From contig JACCET010000003.1 in assembly GCA_013416405.1 (NCBI GenBank), positions 124,001-188,000 of the forward strand: 64,000 nt of DNA. Direction: 5' to 3'. A program made the position numbers and the translations under genes. Below are positions 38,892 to 47,408 of this stretch, in pieces. Within the stretch, counting starts at the first letter, position 1. Each line of letters begins with the position of its first letter. The stretch is from Alcaligenaceae bacterium. Lineage in GTDB: Bacteria > Pseudomonadota > Gammaproteobacteria > Burkholderiales > Burkholderiaceae_B. The notes under the pieces were generated by a model. The model saw only the letters and a list, made by a program, of their open reading frames with translations. It did no database searches and was not told the origin of the DNA.

Positions 38892-39599
38892 ATGCTTGAA
38901 TTTTTACAAACACTGAGCTGGGCAGCGGTTTTTCAGATAATTCTGATCGATATTTTGCTTGGCGGCGATAATGCCGTGGTTATTGCACTGGCTTGCCGAA
39001 ACCTGCCTGCCAAGCAGCGCATGCAGGGTATTTTATGGGGAACGGCAGGCGCCATTGGCCTGCGCGTTGCCTTGATCGCATTTGCCCTGACGCTGCTGAC
39101 TGTGCCCTATCTGAAGATCGTTGGCGCGCTGTTGCTGGTGTGGGTTGGTATCAAGCTATTGATTCCCGACGAAGATGCGCATGGCAACGTCAAGAGCGGC
39201 ACGTCTGTATGGTCTGCCGTCAAGACCATTCTTATCGCCGACTTCGTCATGAGCCTGGACAATGTGATTGCCATTGCCGGTGTAGCCCAAGGGGCCAATC
39301 CGGATCATCAGATCGGTCTGGTTGTATTTGGCCTGGTCGTCAGCGTGCCCATCATTATCTGGGGCAGCACCCTGGTGTTGAAGCTGATAGACCGCTACCC
39401 CAGCGTCGTTACCTTTGGCGCCGCATTGCTGGGCTGGATTGCCGGTGGCATGCTGGTCACGGACATTGTCATTGTCGAGCAGTTTGGCGAACCCTCCGGT
39501 ACCGTGAAGCTGGCGGCCGAGGTAGCCGGTGCATTGATGATTGTGTTGGTGGGACGCTGGTTTGCAAAGCGTAAACGTGCCGCCCAGATCAGCGCTTAA
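38892..39599 (+). CDS. terC: TerC-family integral membrane protein (putative Mn2+ exporter)
   Basis: A 235-residue membrane protein with about seven helices. It has the TerC/Alx hallmark acidic motif LGGDNAVVIAL and a second repeat SLDNVIAIAG. Alx and other TerC proteins under yybP-ykoY riboswitches are linked to Mn2+ efflux or metalation of exported enzymes. The riboswitch upstream supports that role. A perfect 12-bp inverted repeat follows the stop. Confidence 0.9.
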   Translation: MLEFLQTLSWAAVFQIILIDILLGGDNAVVIALACRNLPAKQRMQGILWGTAGAIGLRVALIAFALTLLTVPYLKIVGALLLVWVGIKLLIPDEDAHGNVKSGTSVWSAVKTILIADFVMSLDNVIAIAGVAQGANPDHQIGLVVFGLVVSVPIIIWGSTLVLKLIDRYPSVVTFGAALLGWIAGGMLVTDIVIVEQFGEPSGTVKLAAEVAGALMIVLVGRWFAKRKRAAQISA

Positions 39600-39607
39600 G
39601 GCTTAAG

Positions 39608-39632
39608 GAAGGCCGGCCCCGGGCCGGCCTTC
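39608..39632. repeat. GC-rich perfect palindrome between terC and an oxidoreductase
   Basis: GAAGGCCGGCCC (39608-39619) and GGGCCGGCCTTC (39621-39632) are exact reverse complements around one base. No T-run follows on either strand. It probably ends or insulates the converging terC and oxidoreductase transcripts. Confidence 0.6.
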
Positions 39633-39676
39633 GATGTATTGCTATATCCGTCGCCTGCTTGGGTAAGGTCCTGGGG

Positions 39677-40681
39677 TTATAGGCGAATCAGACGTTTGCC
39701 AAGGTTTTTGCCCTGGTAAACCTCTTGGATCGCACCCATGGCCGATTCCAGGCCATCGGTGATGTGCTCGCGATAGGTTAATGTACCGGCTCTGACCATG
39801 CCTTCCAATTGGCGCACGTAAGCAGGATAGGTGTCCATGTGGTCGAACAGGAGGAAGCCTTGCATGCGTGCACGCCGGGTCAGCAGAATGCGTTCGATGC
39901 GTGGACCCATGGGCGGCGGATTCCAGCTGGTAACCGAGGCGGTACCGCATACGATGACCCGGGCGCCGATTGCCAGCTGCGGCATGACTGCATCGGAGAT
40001 GTGCCCGGACGTATTGTCGAAGTACACGTCGACGCCATCGGGGCAGGCGCTTTTCAGGGCGGCCGCCATGTCGTCGGTTTTATAGTTGATGACATGATCA
40101 TAAGCAAACTGATTTTTGCAGGCTTCGGCTTTTTCCGTTGTGCTGGTCAGTCCGACAGTGCGGCAGCCCAGTGCTTTGGCTAGTTGGCCCACACATGAGC
40201 CCACGCCACCTGCTGCGGTGGATACGACAACGGTTTCGCCTGCTTGCGGCTGACCCAGTTTATCCAGCGCGGTGGCCGCTGTTATGCCATTCAGGCCCAG
40301 CACGCCCAGATATATTGACGGGGGTAGGTCGCTGGTGGTGATGTTCTGCACGACAGCCGTGGGTGCTACGACTGCGTAATGCTGCCAGCCGAACCAGCCC
40401 ATCAGGCGGTCACCTTTGCTGTAGTCGTCTGCTCTTGACTCTACTACCGTTCCTACACATAAGGACCGCATGACGTCGCCTTCCGGCACGCTGGCATAGT
40501 TGTTGGCATCGGCGAGCCAGCCTCGCATGGCCGGTTCGATTGACAGCCATTGGTTCTGTACAAGTATCTGTCCTGGTTGAAGATCCGGGACGGGCTCGAC
40601 TTCTTTGCGAAAATTGTCGGCTGTTGGAATACCGCCGGGCCGTGAAGCCACGCGTATGCATTCGTTGGTAAGCTTGCTCAT
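39677..40681 (-). CDS. NADPH-dependent MDR oxidoreductase (CurA/YncB type)
   Basis: A 334-residue zinc-free medium-chain dehydrogenase/reductase. The NADPH-binding stretch ETVVVSTAAGGVGSCVGQLAK and the VDVYFDNTSGHISDAV segment match the curcumin reductase / prostaglandin reductase branch. These enzymes reduce alpha,beta-unsaturated carbonyls. The gene is single and divergent from the DUF3820 gene. Substrate unknown. Confidence 0.88.
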   Translation of the reverse strand: MSKLTNECIRVASRPGGIPTADNFRKEVEPVPDLQPGQILVQNQWLSIEPAMRGWLADANNYASVPEGDVMRSLCVGTVVESRADDYSKGDRLMGWFGWQHYAVVAPTAVVQNITTSDLPPSIYLGVLGLNGITAATALDKLGQPQAGETVVVSTAAGGVGSCVGQLAKALGCRTVGLTSTTEKAEACKNQFAYDHVINYKTDDMAAALKSACPDGVDVYFDNTSGHISDAVMPQLAIGARVIVCGTASVTSWNPPPMGPRIERILLTRRARMQGFLLFDHMDTYPAYVRQLEGMVRAGTLTYREHITDGLESAMGAIQEVYQGKNLGKRLIRL

Positions 40682-40705
40682 ATCAATCTATAACCCTTTG
40701 GCTGG

Positions 40706-40942
40706 TTGACCGTGTATCCTGAAGACCTTGAATTGCTTGTATCGCGTACGATGCCTTTTGGCAAATACCAGGGGCGATTGCTGGCCGATTTACCAGGTCA
40801 TTACTTGAACTGGTTCGCACGCAATGGCTTTCCCAAGGGTGAGCTTGGGCGTTTGCTGGCCTTGATGCACGAGCTCGATCACAATGGGTTGGCCCCATTG
40901 CTGGCTCCGCTACGCAAGACCGCAGCAAGGCCGGACGCGTAG
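40706..40942 (+). CDS. DUF3820 family small protein
   Basis: A 78-residue (or slightly shorter) protein with the DUF3820 core MPFGKYQGRLLADLPGHYLNWF, known in proteins called quorum-sensing-regulated virulence factor by homology. The start is TTG 40706 or GTG 40712; neither has a clear Shine-Dalgarno. It is divergent from the oxidoreductase and convergent with the AlkA-type gene. Function unknown. Confidence 0.75.
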   Translation: MTVYPEDLELLVSRTMPFGKYQGRLLADLPGHYLNWFARNGFPKGELGRLLALMHELDHNGLAPLLAPLRKTAARPDA

Positions 40943-40973
40943 ACAACGGCGCGCTGGCTGTACGCGGGCATCA

Positions 40974-41876
40974 TCAATATGCGGTATTGGATCGTGACGC
41001 CCATAAATGTGCGGCCAGCAGGGCGCGCCAGGGTGAAAATTCTTTCAGCCAGATTTGGGCCTGTTTCTCATTCAGCTTGTCAGTTGTGCCCAGCATGGCT
41101 TCTATGCCATGGCGCACGGCCACATCGCCATGCAGCGATCCATCCAGCCAGCCGAAGCCGCGCAGCAGAGTGTAGTTAACCGTCCAGGGGCCTATGCCCC
41201 GTATGGCCAGCAGGCGTTTACGCAGGGCTTCGACCGAGGTGGCTTCCAAATCTGCATCCAGCACAAGTTGTTTGCTGGCGATCAGGCCGGCCAGTTCCTG
41301 GAGCGCCCGAGTCTTGCCGGATGAAAATCCGGCCTCGCGCAGGGTGTCGGGATCGAGCGCCGCTATTTCCTCGGGCCCGGGATGGCATAGCAGGCCGCTG
41401 GAGTGCTGCAGCCTGGCGGCCTGTATCAATCGTCGACGTATGGATACGGCGGCGCCAACACTGATTTGTTGTCCGGTGATGGCCCAGGACATGGCTTCGA
41501 AGGGAGTGACGGCAACAGGTACTCGCAAGCCGGACTGCCTGGCTATGAGCGGGCCCAATAAGAGGTGTGTGGAATATTGTTGCTCGAAGGTGTCTATGTC
41601 TTGGGTCAGGCCCAGCATGCGGGTGGCGGTTGCCTTCAGCAATCGTTGACTGCCGGCGGGGGCGGCGCCGTCGAGCGCCAGCTCAGCCACGGCCTGTCCG
41701 GGTTGGAAGCGCAGGCTCAGGCAGCCCGGCACTCCTTGCCATAGCAGCCCCTTATGCAAAGACGATTCGTCGACGCGCTCGGAGATTTCCTGGGCATCGC
41801 GGCGGTGAAAGGCCAATATGTCCTGGGGACGGTAACCGGGCGGCAAAGGAATGCGGCAGCGTAATAGGGTAGCCAT
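40974..41876 (-). CDS. DNA-3-methyladenine glycosylase II (AlkA type)
   Basis: A 300-residue HhH-GPD DNA glycosylase that removes alkylated bases. The helix-hairpin-helix is LAIRGIGPWTVNYTLLRGFG (about residues 220-240) and the catalytic Asp is in SLHGDVAVRHG. The N-terminal domain has the AlkA-type arrangement but no Ada fusion. A Tag-type enzyme lies 600 bases away with an Ohr gene between them. Confidence 0.9.
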   Translation of the reverse strand: MATLLRCRIPLPPGYRPQDILAFHRRDAQEISERVDESSLHKGLLWQGVPGCLSLRFQPGQAVAELALDGAAPAGSQRLLKATATRMLGLTQDIDTFEQQYSTHLLLGPLIARQSGLRVPVAVTPFEAMSWAITGQQISVGAAVSIRRRLIQAARLQHSSGLLCHPGPEEIAALDPDTLREAGFSSGKTRALQELAGLIASKQLVLDADLEATSVEALRKRLLAIRGIGPWTVNYTLLRGFGWLDGSLHGDVAVRHGIEAMLGTTDKLNEKQAQIWLKEFSPWRALLAAHLWASRSNTAY

Positions 41877-42028
41877 GAATGGATGTTAGCGCAAAGTAAA
41901 AACCGCTAGTACTGCAAGGTTGTCATCGAACTTCCAGCGTTTTGATCGTATGCTTGTGGAATTGGTGTCAATGAGCGGGCATATTGCTTGCTTCTGATTT
42001 ACTTTTTATGCCCAACAGGAGATCGAAT

Positions 42029-42454
42029 ATGTCTTTAGAAAAAGTGGTTTATCGTGCCCAGGCAACGGCAAATGGCGGGCGCGAAGGTCGCGCGGCTTCG
42101 TCGGACGGCGCGCTGGATGTCAAGTTAAGCACACCCAAGGAAATGGGTGGCGCCGGTGGCGACGGCACCAACCCCGAGCAACTGTTTGCCGCAGGTTATT
42201 CGGCTTGCTTCCTGGGCGCCCTGAAGCTGGTTGCCAGTCGTGAAAAGGTAAACTTGCCCGACGAAAGCAATATCCAGGGTCTGGTTGGCATCGGTCCCAT
42301 TCCTGACGGTTTCGGCATTGAAGTCGAGCTGAAGATTTCGGTTCCCGGCTTGCCGCGTGATCAGGTTCAGGCGCTGGTCGACAAGGCGCATATCGTATGC
42401 CCTTATTCAAACGCAACGCGCGGCAATGTCGACGTTACGCTGACGGTGGTCTGA
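42029..42454 (+). CDS. ohr: Organic hydroperoxide resistance protein (Ohr/OsmC family)
   Basis: A 141-residue thiol peroxidase of the Ohr subgroup, which reduces organic hydroperoxides. The two redox cysteines are in [12 protein letters not shown] (near residue 60) and [13 protein letters not shown] (near 125). ATG 42029 follows AGGAG and is preferred over an earlier in-frame start. It stands alone between two base-excision repair genes. No OhrR repressor gene lies in the window. Confidence 0.93.
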   Translation: MSLEKVVYRAQATANGGREGRAASSDGALDVKLSTPKEMGGAGGDGTNPEQLFAAGYSACFLGALKLVASREKVNLPDESNIQGLVGIGPIPDGFGIEVELKISVPGLPRDQVQALVDKAHIVCPYSNATRGNVDVTLTVV

Positions 42455-42458
42455 ATAC

Positions 42459-43034
42459 CTAAGGCCGGGCCAGGGCCTGATGACGATGACAATCTGTGGT
42501 GTGATCCATCAGGCAGCCTATGGCCTGCATGTACGACTGGCATATGGTCGGGCCCACAAAGTTGAAGCCCGCCTTTTTCAGTGTGCGGCTCATGAGCTCG
42601 GCTTCCGGGGTAATGACAGGCACGTCTTGTAGCGTTGAATAGTCGTGGATGCGGGGCTTGCCACCAACAAAAGACCAGATCAGGTCTACCGGGTCGGGTT
42701 GTTCCAGCCAGGCCCGGGCGTTTTGTCTTGCGGTGTTAAGTTTCAGGCGATTGCGAATGATGCCCGGGTCCTGCATCAGGGTTTCAATGTAGTCATCACC
42801 CATGCAGGCCAGTTTTTCCGGGTCGAACTGAAACAGTACCTCGCGATAACGCGGGCGTTTCTTCAGTACGGTAATCCACGATAGTCCGGCCTGGAAACCT
42901 TCCAGCAACAACATTTCAAACAAATATCGCGGGTTGCGCGAAGGCACGCCCCATTCGGTATCGTGATAGTGCATGTAGGCCGGGTCGCCAGAGCACCAGC
43001 CACAGCGCACCAAGCCGTCGGAATTCAGAATCAT
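42459..43034 (-). CDS. tag: DNA-3-methyladenine glycosylase I (Tag)
   Basis: A 191-residue enzyme that excises 3-methyladenine. It has the zinc-binding start RCGWCSGDPAYMHYHDTEWG and the C-terminal GFNFVGPTICQSYMQAIG with the remaining His/Cys ligands (DHTTDCHRH). ATG 43034 (MILNSDGLVRCGWC) gives the normal length; the longer reading frame adds 22 unlikely residues. It ends 4 bases from the ohr stop, tail to tail. Confidence 0.95.
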   Translation of the reverse strand: MILNSDGLVRCGWCSGDPAYMHYHDTEWGVPSRNPRYLFEMLLLEGFQAGLSWITVLKKRPRYREVLFQFDPEKLACMGDDYIETLMQDPGIIRNRLKLNTARQNARAWLEQPDPVDLIWSFVGGKPRIHDYSTLQDVPVITPEAELMSRTLKKAGFNFVGPTICQSYMQAIGCLMDHTTDCHRHQALARP

Positions 43035-43127
43035 GGGATCATCCAGGTGGTTCCCCAAGCGGGGCCACAAAGTGTTGCATGACGGCCTGATGGCCGTCAA
43101 TGCATGGCGCTCACCTGGAAGGAGGGA

Positions 43128-43382
43128 TCAGCCGCCGCAGCCGCCGCAACACTCGCCGTCTTCGCCATGTACGGGTTTGGCTATTTGATAGCCGGCGTCT
43201 TGCACGGCTACTTGCAGGCGCTGGTTGGATACCAGTTCTTCGTTGAACGAGACGGTTGCCTTGCTATTCTTGAACGATACCTCGACAGCCTTCACGCCGT
43301 CGATGGCCTTAAGTGCGCCGGCCAGGGTGGCGGCGCATTGCTCGGTTTGCAGGCCGGCAAGTTTGAGTACTCCGATTTGCAT
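43128..43382 (-). CDS. Small heavy-metal-associated (HMA-like) protein with Cys-rich tail
   Basis: An 84-residue protein with the HMA ferredoxin-like fold: LKLAGLQTEQCAATLAGAL, then VKAVEVSFKNSKATVSFNE and a final helix. The usual CxxC metal site keeps only its second Cys (TEQC). The C-terminus instead ends in a Cys/Gly cluster (GECCGGCGG), which could provide replacement ligands. ATG 43382 gives the natural HMA start. A copper-chaperone-like role is possible but not shown. Confidence 0.75.
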   Translation of the reverse strand: MQIGVLKLAGLQTEQCAATLAGALKAIDGVKAVEVSFKNSKATVSFNEELVSNQRLQVAVQDAGYQIAKPVHGEDGECCGGCGG

Positions 43383-43536
43383 AGCTTTCCTTCTGTTAAA
43401 GGTGGTTGGGGTTCGCCGTTGTCGGGCAGCATGTACTATAAGATTCATATTGTATGTATCTTATAGCGCGTACGGTGATTTATCCCTATAGCGTTTGAGG
43501 TCTATGCAGGCAAAGCCACATAGGCCATGACTTTAT

Positions 43537-44343
43537 TTATACCGCAACAGCCAGTGATTGAATTTGATTTGCGTCAAGACCGGCGTGCTGGATCATGCCC
43601 GCTACGGCCCCCAGCACGATGACCGAAGGGCTACCCAGTTGATGGGTCTGCACTTCCTGCGGCAGCTGGGCCAATGTGGTGATCAATTGCTTTTGGCTGG
43701 GGCAGGAAACGCGTTGCACGACAGCGACCGGCAGGTTGGCGCAAAAGCCGGCAGCCAGCAGTGTTCTGGTCAACTCGCTTATGCTGCTCATGCCCATGTA
43801 GCACACCACGGTCAGGCCGCTATCGGCCAGGGCTTTCCAGGCTGGTTGGCTACCGTCCGCCGTATGGGCGGTTACCAATACTACACCTCGTGCGCTGGCT
43901 CGGTGGGTCAGCGGCATTGCCAGGGCGCTGCCTACGGCCAGGCCGGCCGTAATGCCGCTGATGGCTTCAACCTGGATACCGCGCTGGGCCAACCAGGCTA
44001 TCTCTTCACCCCCCCTGCCGAAGATAAAGGGATCGCCGCCTTTGAGCCGCGCCACGGCATGACCCTGGCGTGCATAGCGCGCCATCAGGCGAAGTATGAA
44101 TTGCTGCGAAGTGGAAACACATCCGCCCCGCTTGCCCACATGTATCACCCGGGTGCTTGGTGTGGCAAGTTCAAGTATGCCTGATCCCACCAGATCATCC
44201 ACGAGCCAGATGGTGCAGCTTTGCAAGCGCCGCGCCGCCTTGAGTGTAAGCAGTTCCGGATCACCGGGGCCGGCCCCGATCAGCCAGACTTTGCCACGGT
44301 TCTCGGCATCTACGCTTGAGGAGGAATGAGAAAGTGTGTTCAT
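43537..44343 (-). CDS. cobA: Uroporphyrinogen-III C-methyltransferase (SUMT)
   Basis: A 268-residue SAM-dependent enzyme making precorrin-2, the precursor of siroheme. VWLIGAGPGDPELLTLKA and LKGGDPFIFGRGGEE are diagnostic. There is no CysG oxidase/chelatase fusion. The ATG overlaps the nasA stop (ATGA), making it the last gene of the nitrate operon; the siroheme it leads to is the cofactor of NirB. Confidence 0.95.
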   Translation of the reverse strand: MNTLSHSSSSVDAENRGKVWLIGAGPGDPELLTLKAARRLQSCTIWLVDDLVGSGILELATPSTRVIHVGKRGGCVSTSQQFILRLMARYARQGHAVARLKGGDPFIFGRGGEEIAWLAQRGIQVEAISGITAGLAVGSALAMPLTHRASARGVVLVTAHTADGSQPAWKALADSGLTVVCYMGMSSISELTRTLLAAGFCANLPVAVVQRVSCPSQKQLITTLAQLPQEVQTHQLGSPSVIVLGAVAGMIQHAGLDANQIQSLAVAV

Positions 44344-47054
44344 GCTGGCATTTCCATTGTGTGCTCCATCATGCGTTTGATTTGCGGCAGACAGGAGCCG
44401 CAAGTGACGCCGCATTTGAGCGAAGTTTTCAAGGTGTCCAGATCTTGCCCGGCTGCTATGGCTGCCGCCAGTTGGGTATCGGTGACGCCGGCACAGGTGC
44501 AGACGGTGTGGGCTCGTGTAATGGTCGGACTACGGCCCATCAGTATCTGGCTGGCGCTGGCGGGCGCCTGTCCGGTGTCGGCCCATTGCAGCAGCGCGTT
44601 TTCCGCGCGCGTATCACCCGCCAGCAGCCACGCGCTCAACTTGCCTTCAGAACGCCGGATACGTCGCATGATGCCTTTTGCCGGATCGTCGAAGGCCAGC
44701 TCGGCCTGCTCCAGCCCCAGATCGGCAGCCAGCTCTTTCAGCAAGGGCATGGTGATGGTGTCGGGGCCTGCCAGGCGCAGACGCACACTATGTCCACCCA
44801 GAGCCGACGTGAGCAATACCGCATAAGGAAAGCGTTGTAGCCAATGCGTCAGCCTGGGCCGCCAATGAGACGGATCGCCCTGCACCCAGGCGCTGGCAGA
44901 CCACGGAAAACGCAGCACTTCCACGGCGGCGGCGCTATGCTTGAGTTCGGGTTGGTGTGAGATCGGATCGCGCGCGGGGTTGGCCAGTGCATTAATGCCA
45001 TTGCCCGCCATGAAGGCGCTGCCCCAGTGCATATACAGGAAGGCGTGGCCAGGTTTTAGGCCGTCATCGGCCATGGCCGGCAAGATGATGGCGCCGCGTT
45101 TGGTTTTGATCCTGACCAGCGTGTCGTTGAACAGCTTGTATCGCCGCATGTCGCCCGGATGTAGATAAATCAAGGGTTCTTCCACATGGCGGTTAAGCGC
45201 CGGCACCAGACCGCTGCGGCTCATGGTGTGCCATTGGTCGCGCATGCGCCCGGTAGTCAGGCGCAAGGGGTAGACGGCGGACGTGTTTTCCGCGACCGGA
45301 ACATAGCCTACATCGATGAAGCTGGCCCGGCCGCTGCTTGTGGGGAAGATGCCGTTCGCATATAGGCGCCGCGAGGCTTGCGAGGCGGCGTGATAAGGCC
45401 ATTGCTGTGGGCCGTGGGTCTGCAGCACGGCGTAAGTCAGCAGGCTGTAGTCCAGATCCCGGCCCGCCGTAGTGCGCGCATGTTCGGCGAAGATGGCAGC
45501 TTCGTTGGGGTAGTCGAATAGCTGCGCCTTTTCCGGAGCAATCAATGCGGCCAGCCTGCGGGCAATGGCGCATACAAGTTGCCAGTCGGCTTGCGCATCG
45601 CCTGGTGGCGCAATGGCCGCACGTACGCGGCTGATGCGTCTTTCCGAGTTGGTCACGGTGCCGTTTTTTTCCGGCCAGGTGGCGGCAGGCAGAACCAGGT
45701 CGGCGTAGGCCAGGGTCTCAGTATTGGCAAAGGCCTCTTGCACGATGACCAGTTCGGCCTTGTTCAGAGCGGCGCGCACTTTGGCCTGGTCGGGCAGCGA
45801 CTGGGCGGGATTGGTGGCGGCTATCCACAACACCTTGATCTTGCCTTGCAATACGGCATCAAACATGTCCAGGGCGGTGTGGCCTGGTGTGTCGGGCAGC
45901 CTGTCTACTTGCCATAGCTTGGCTACTTCGGCACGGTCATCGGCATTGTCGGGGCTGCGGTGCCCTGGAAGCAGGGTGGCCATGCCGCCGGCTTCGCGTC
46001 CACCCATGGCGTTGGGCTGGCCGGTCAGGGAAAAGGGGCCGGCGCCTGGCTTGCCTATCTGGCCGCAGGCAAGGTGCAGGTGTATCAGTGCGGCGTTCTT
46101 GGCCGTGCCGCTGCTGGACTGGTTAAGCCCCATGGTATAGAGCGATAGCGCCGCATTGGCCTGGCCAAACCAGCGTGCGCACTGAATGATGTCGGCGGCG
46201 GGAACGCCACAGACGCTTTGGGCGGCCTGCGGCGTGAATTCATGGATGCGTTGCTTGAGTTCGGCAAACCCTTGGGTGTGCTGCGCGATGTAATCACGGT
46301 TTACCAGGTCTTCCCATACCATGACATTGAGCATGGTGTGAAAGAGCGCCACGTCACTACCGGGTGCAATGGCCAGATGCAGGTCGGCAATGTCGCAGGT
46401 GTCGGTGCGACGGGGATCGACGACGATGATCTTCATGTCGGGCCTGCGTACTTTGGCATCGGCCAGGCGTCGGAACAGGACGGGATGCGCATAGGCCATA
46501 TTCGAACCGGCGATCATGACGGTGTCGGCCATATCCAGGTCGTCGTAGCAGGCCGGGGGCGCATCGGCGCCCAATGTCATCTTGTAGCCGGATACGGCGC
46601 TGGACATGCACAGGCGTGAGTTGGTGTCGATATTATTGGTGCCTACCAGGGCGCGTGCCAGCTTGTTGAACACTGCATAATCTTCCGTCAGCAACTGTCC
46701 GGAAAGATAAAAGCCTATGGCGTCGGGGCCGTGCATGGCAATGATCTCGGCCAGCTTGCCGGCGGCGATGTCGAAGGCGTCGTGCAAGGGAAGGTTGTAG
46801 CGGTCTGCACTCTTCTCAGGACGCCATTGCGCCTGCAATATGCGGCTGTGGTCATGCCGCACGGTGGCCGCCAGCTGGCGGCCCTTGCTGCACAGTTCGC
46901 CATGGCTGGATGGATGTTGCGTGTCGCCCCTTACATCCAGTACTTGCTGTCCCTGGCTGCGTATGCGCAGGCCGCAACCCGTGCCGCAATAGCAGCAGAT
47001 GGAAGCCGTATCGCGAATGGGATCGACCCCGGCAGGGTGTTTGTCTGCGCCCAT
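44340..47054 (-). CDS. nasA: Assimilatory nitrate reductase catalytic subunit NasA
   Basis: A 904-residue molybdopterin enzyme reducing nitrate to nitrite in the cytoplasm. The N-terminal [4Fe-4S] site is C-x2-C-x3-C followed by GELCSKG. Mo-bis-MGD domains such as TNNIDTNSRLCMSSAVSGYK and a C-terminal BFD-like [2Fe-2S] domain (VCTCAGVTD...CGVTCGSC) follow. ATG 47054 is chosen; the longer frame overlaps nirD. It sits between nirD and cobA in the same operon. Confidence 0.95.
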   Translation of the reverse strand: MGADKHPAGVDPIRDTASICCYCGTGCGLRIRSQGQQVLDVRGDTQHPSSHGELCSKGRQLAATVRHDHSRILQAQWRPEKSADRYNLPLHDAFDIAAGKLAEIIAMHGPDAIGFYLSGQLLTEDYAVFNKLARALVGTNNIDTNSRLCMSSAVSGYKMTLGADAPPACYDDLDMADTVMIAGSNMAYAHPVLFRRLADAKVRRPDMKIIVVDPRRTDTCDIADLHLAIAPGSDVALFHTMLNVMVWEDLVNRDYIAQHTQGFAELKQRIHEFTPQAAQSVCGVPAADIIQCARWFGQANAALSLYTMGLNQSSSGTAKNAALIHLHLACGQIGKPGAGPFSLTGQPNAMGGREAGGMATLLPGHRSPDNADDRAEVAKLWQVDRLPDTPGHTALDMFDAVLQGKIKVLWIAATNPAQSLPDQAKVRAALNKAELVIVQEAFANTETLAYADLVLPAATWPEKNGTVTNSERRISRVRAAIAPPGDAQADWQLVCAIARRLAALIAPEKAQLFDYPNEAAIFAEHARTTAGRDLDYSLLTYAVLQTHGPQQWPYHAASQASRRLYANGIFPTSSGRASFIDVGYVPVAENTSAVYPLRLTTGRMRDQWHTMSRSGLVPALNRHVEEPLIYLHPGDMRRYKLFNDTLVRIKTKRGAIILPAMADDGLKPGHAFLYMHWGSAFMAGNGINALANPARDPISHQPELKHSAAAVEVLRFPWSASAWVQGDPSHWRPRLTHWLQRFPYAVLLTSALGGHSVRLRLAGPDTITMPLLKELAADLGLEQAELAFDDPAKGIMRRIRRSEGKLSAWLLAGDTRAENALLQWADTGQAPASASQILMGRSPTITRAHTVCTCAGVTDTQLAAAIAAGQDLDTLKTSLKCGVTCGSCLPQIKRMMEHTMEMPA

Positions 47055-47058
47055 AGCC

Positions 47059-47400
47059 TTAACCTTGGGCCGACAGGGCCAGCAATATCTGTCCCGCCTC
47101 CACCCTGACTGCCAGCTTGTGCGCACAGCCCTGGTCTGGTGCTTGCGCCTGGCCGTCTTCGAGGTTGATGTTCCAGCCATGCAGCGGGCAGCTTACGCTG
47201 TGGCCATGCACCAGTCCGGCAGACAAGGGCCCGCCTTTATGCGGGCAGCGATCGATCACCGCGAACACGTGATCGTCCGAGGCACGAAAGACTGCAACAG
47301 GTTCGCCGCCCTCGTGATGCACAACTCTCGCCCCTAATCTAGGGATGTCGTCGAGTTGGCAGACGGCGGTCCAGACGGGTGTGGAAATGGAAGCGTTCAT
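47059..47400 (-). CDS. nirD: Nitrite reductase small subunit NirD (Rieske type)
   Basis: A 113-residue small subunit of assimilatory nitrite reductase. The Rieske cluster pattern is complete: DRCPHKGGPLS and SCPLHGWN (CxH ... CxxH). In E. coli NirD these ligands are missing, so this one may bind a [2Fe-2S] cluster. It is 8 bases after nirB and 4 bases before nasA. Confidence 0.94.
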   Translation of the reverse strand: MNASISTPVWTAVCQLDDIPRLGARVVHHEGGEPVAVFRASDDHVFAVIDRCPHKGGPLSAGLVHGHSVSCPLHGWNINLEDGQAQAPDQGCAHKLAVRVEAGQILLALSAQG

Positions 47401-47408
47401 AATGTTCT

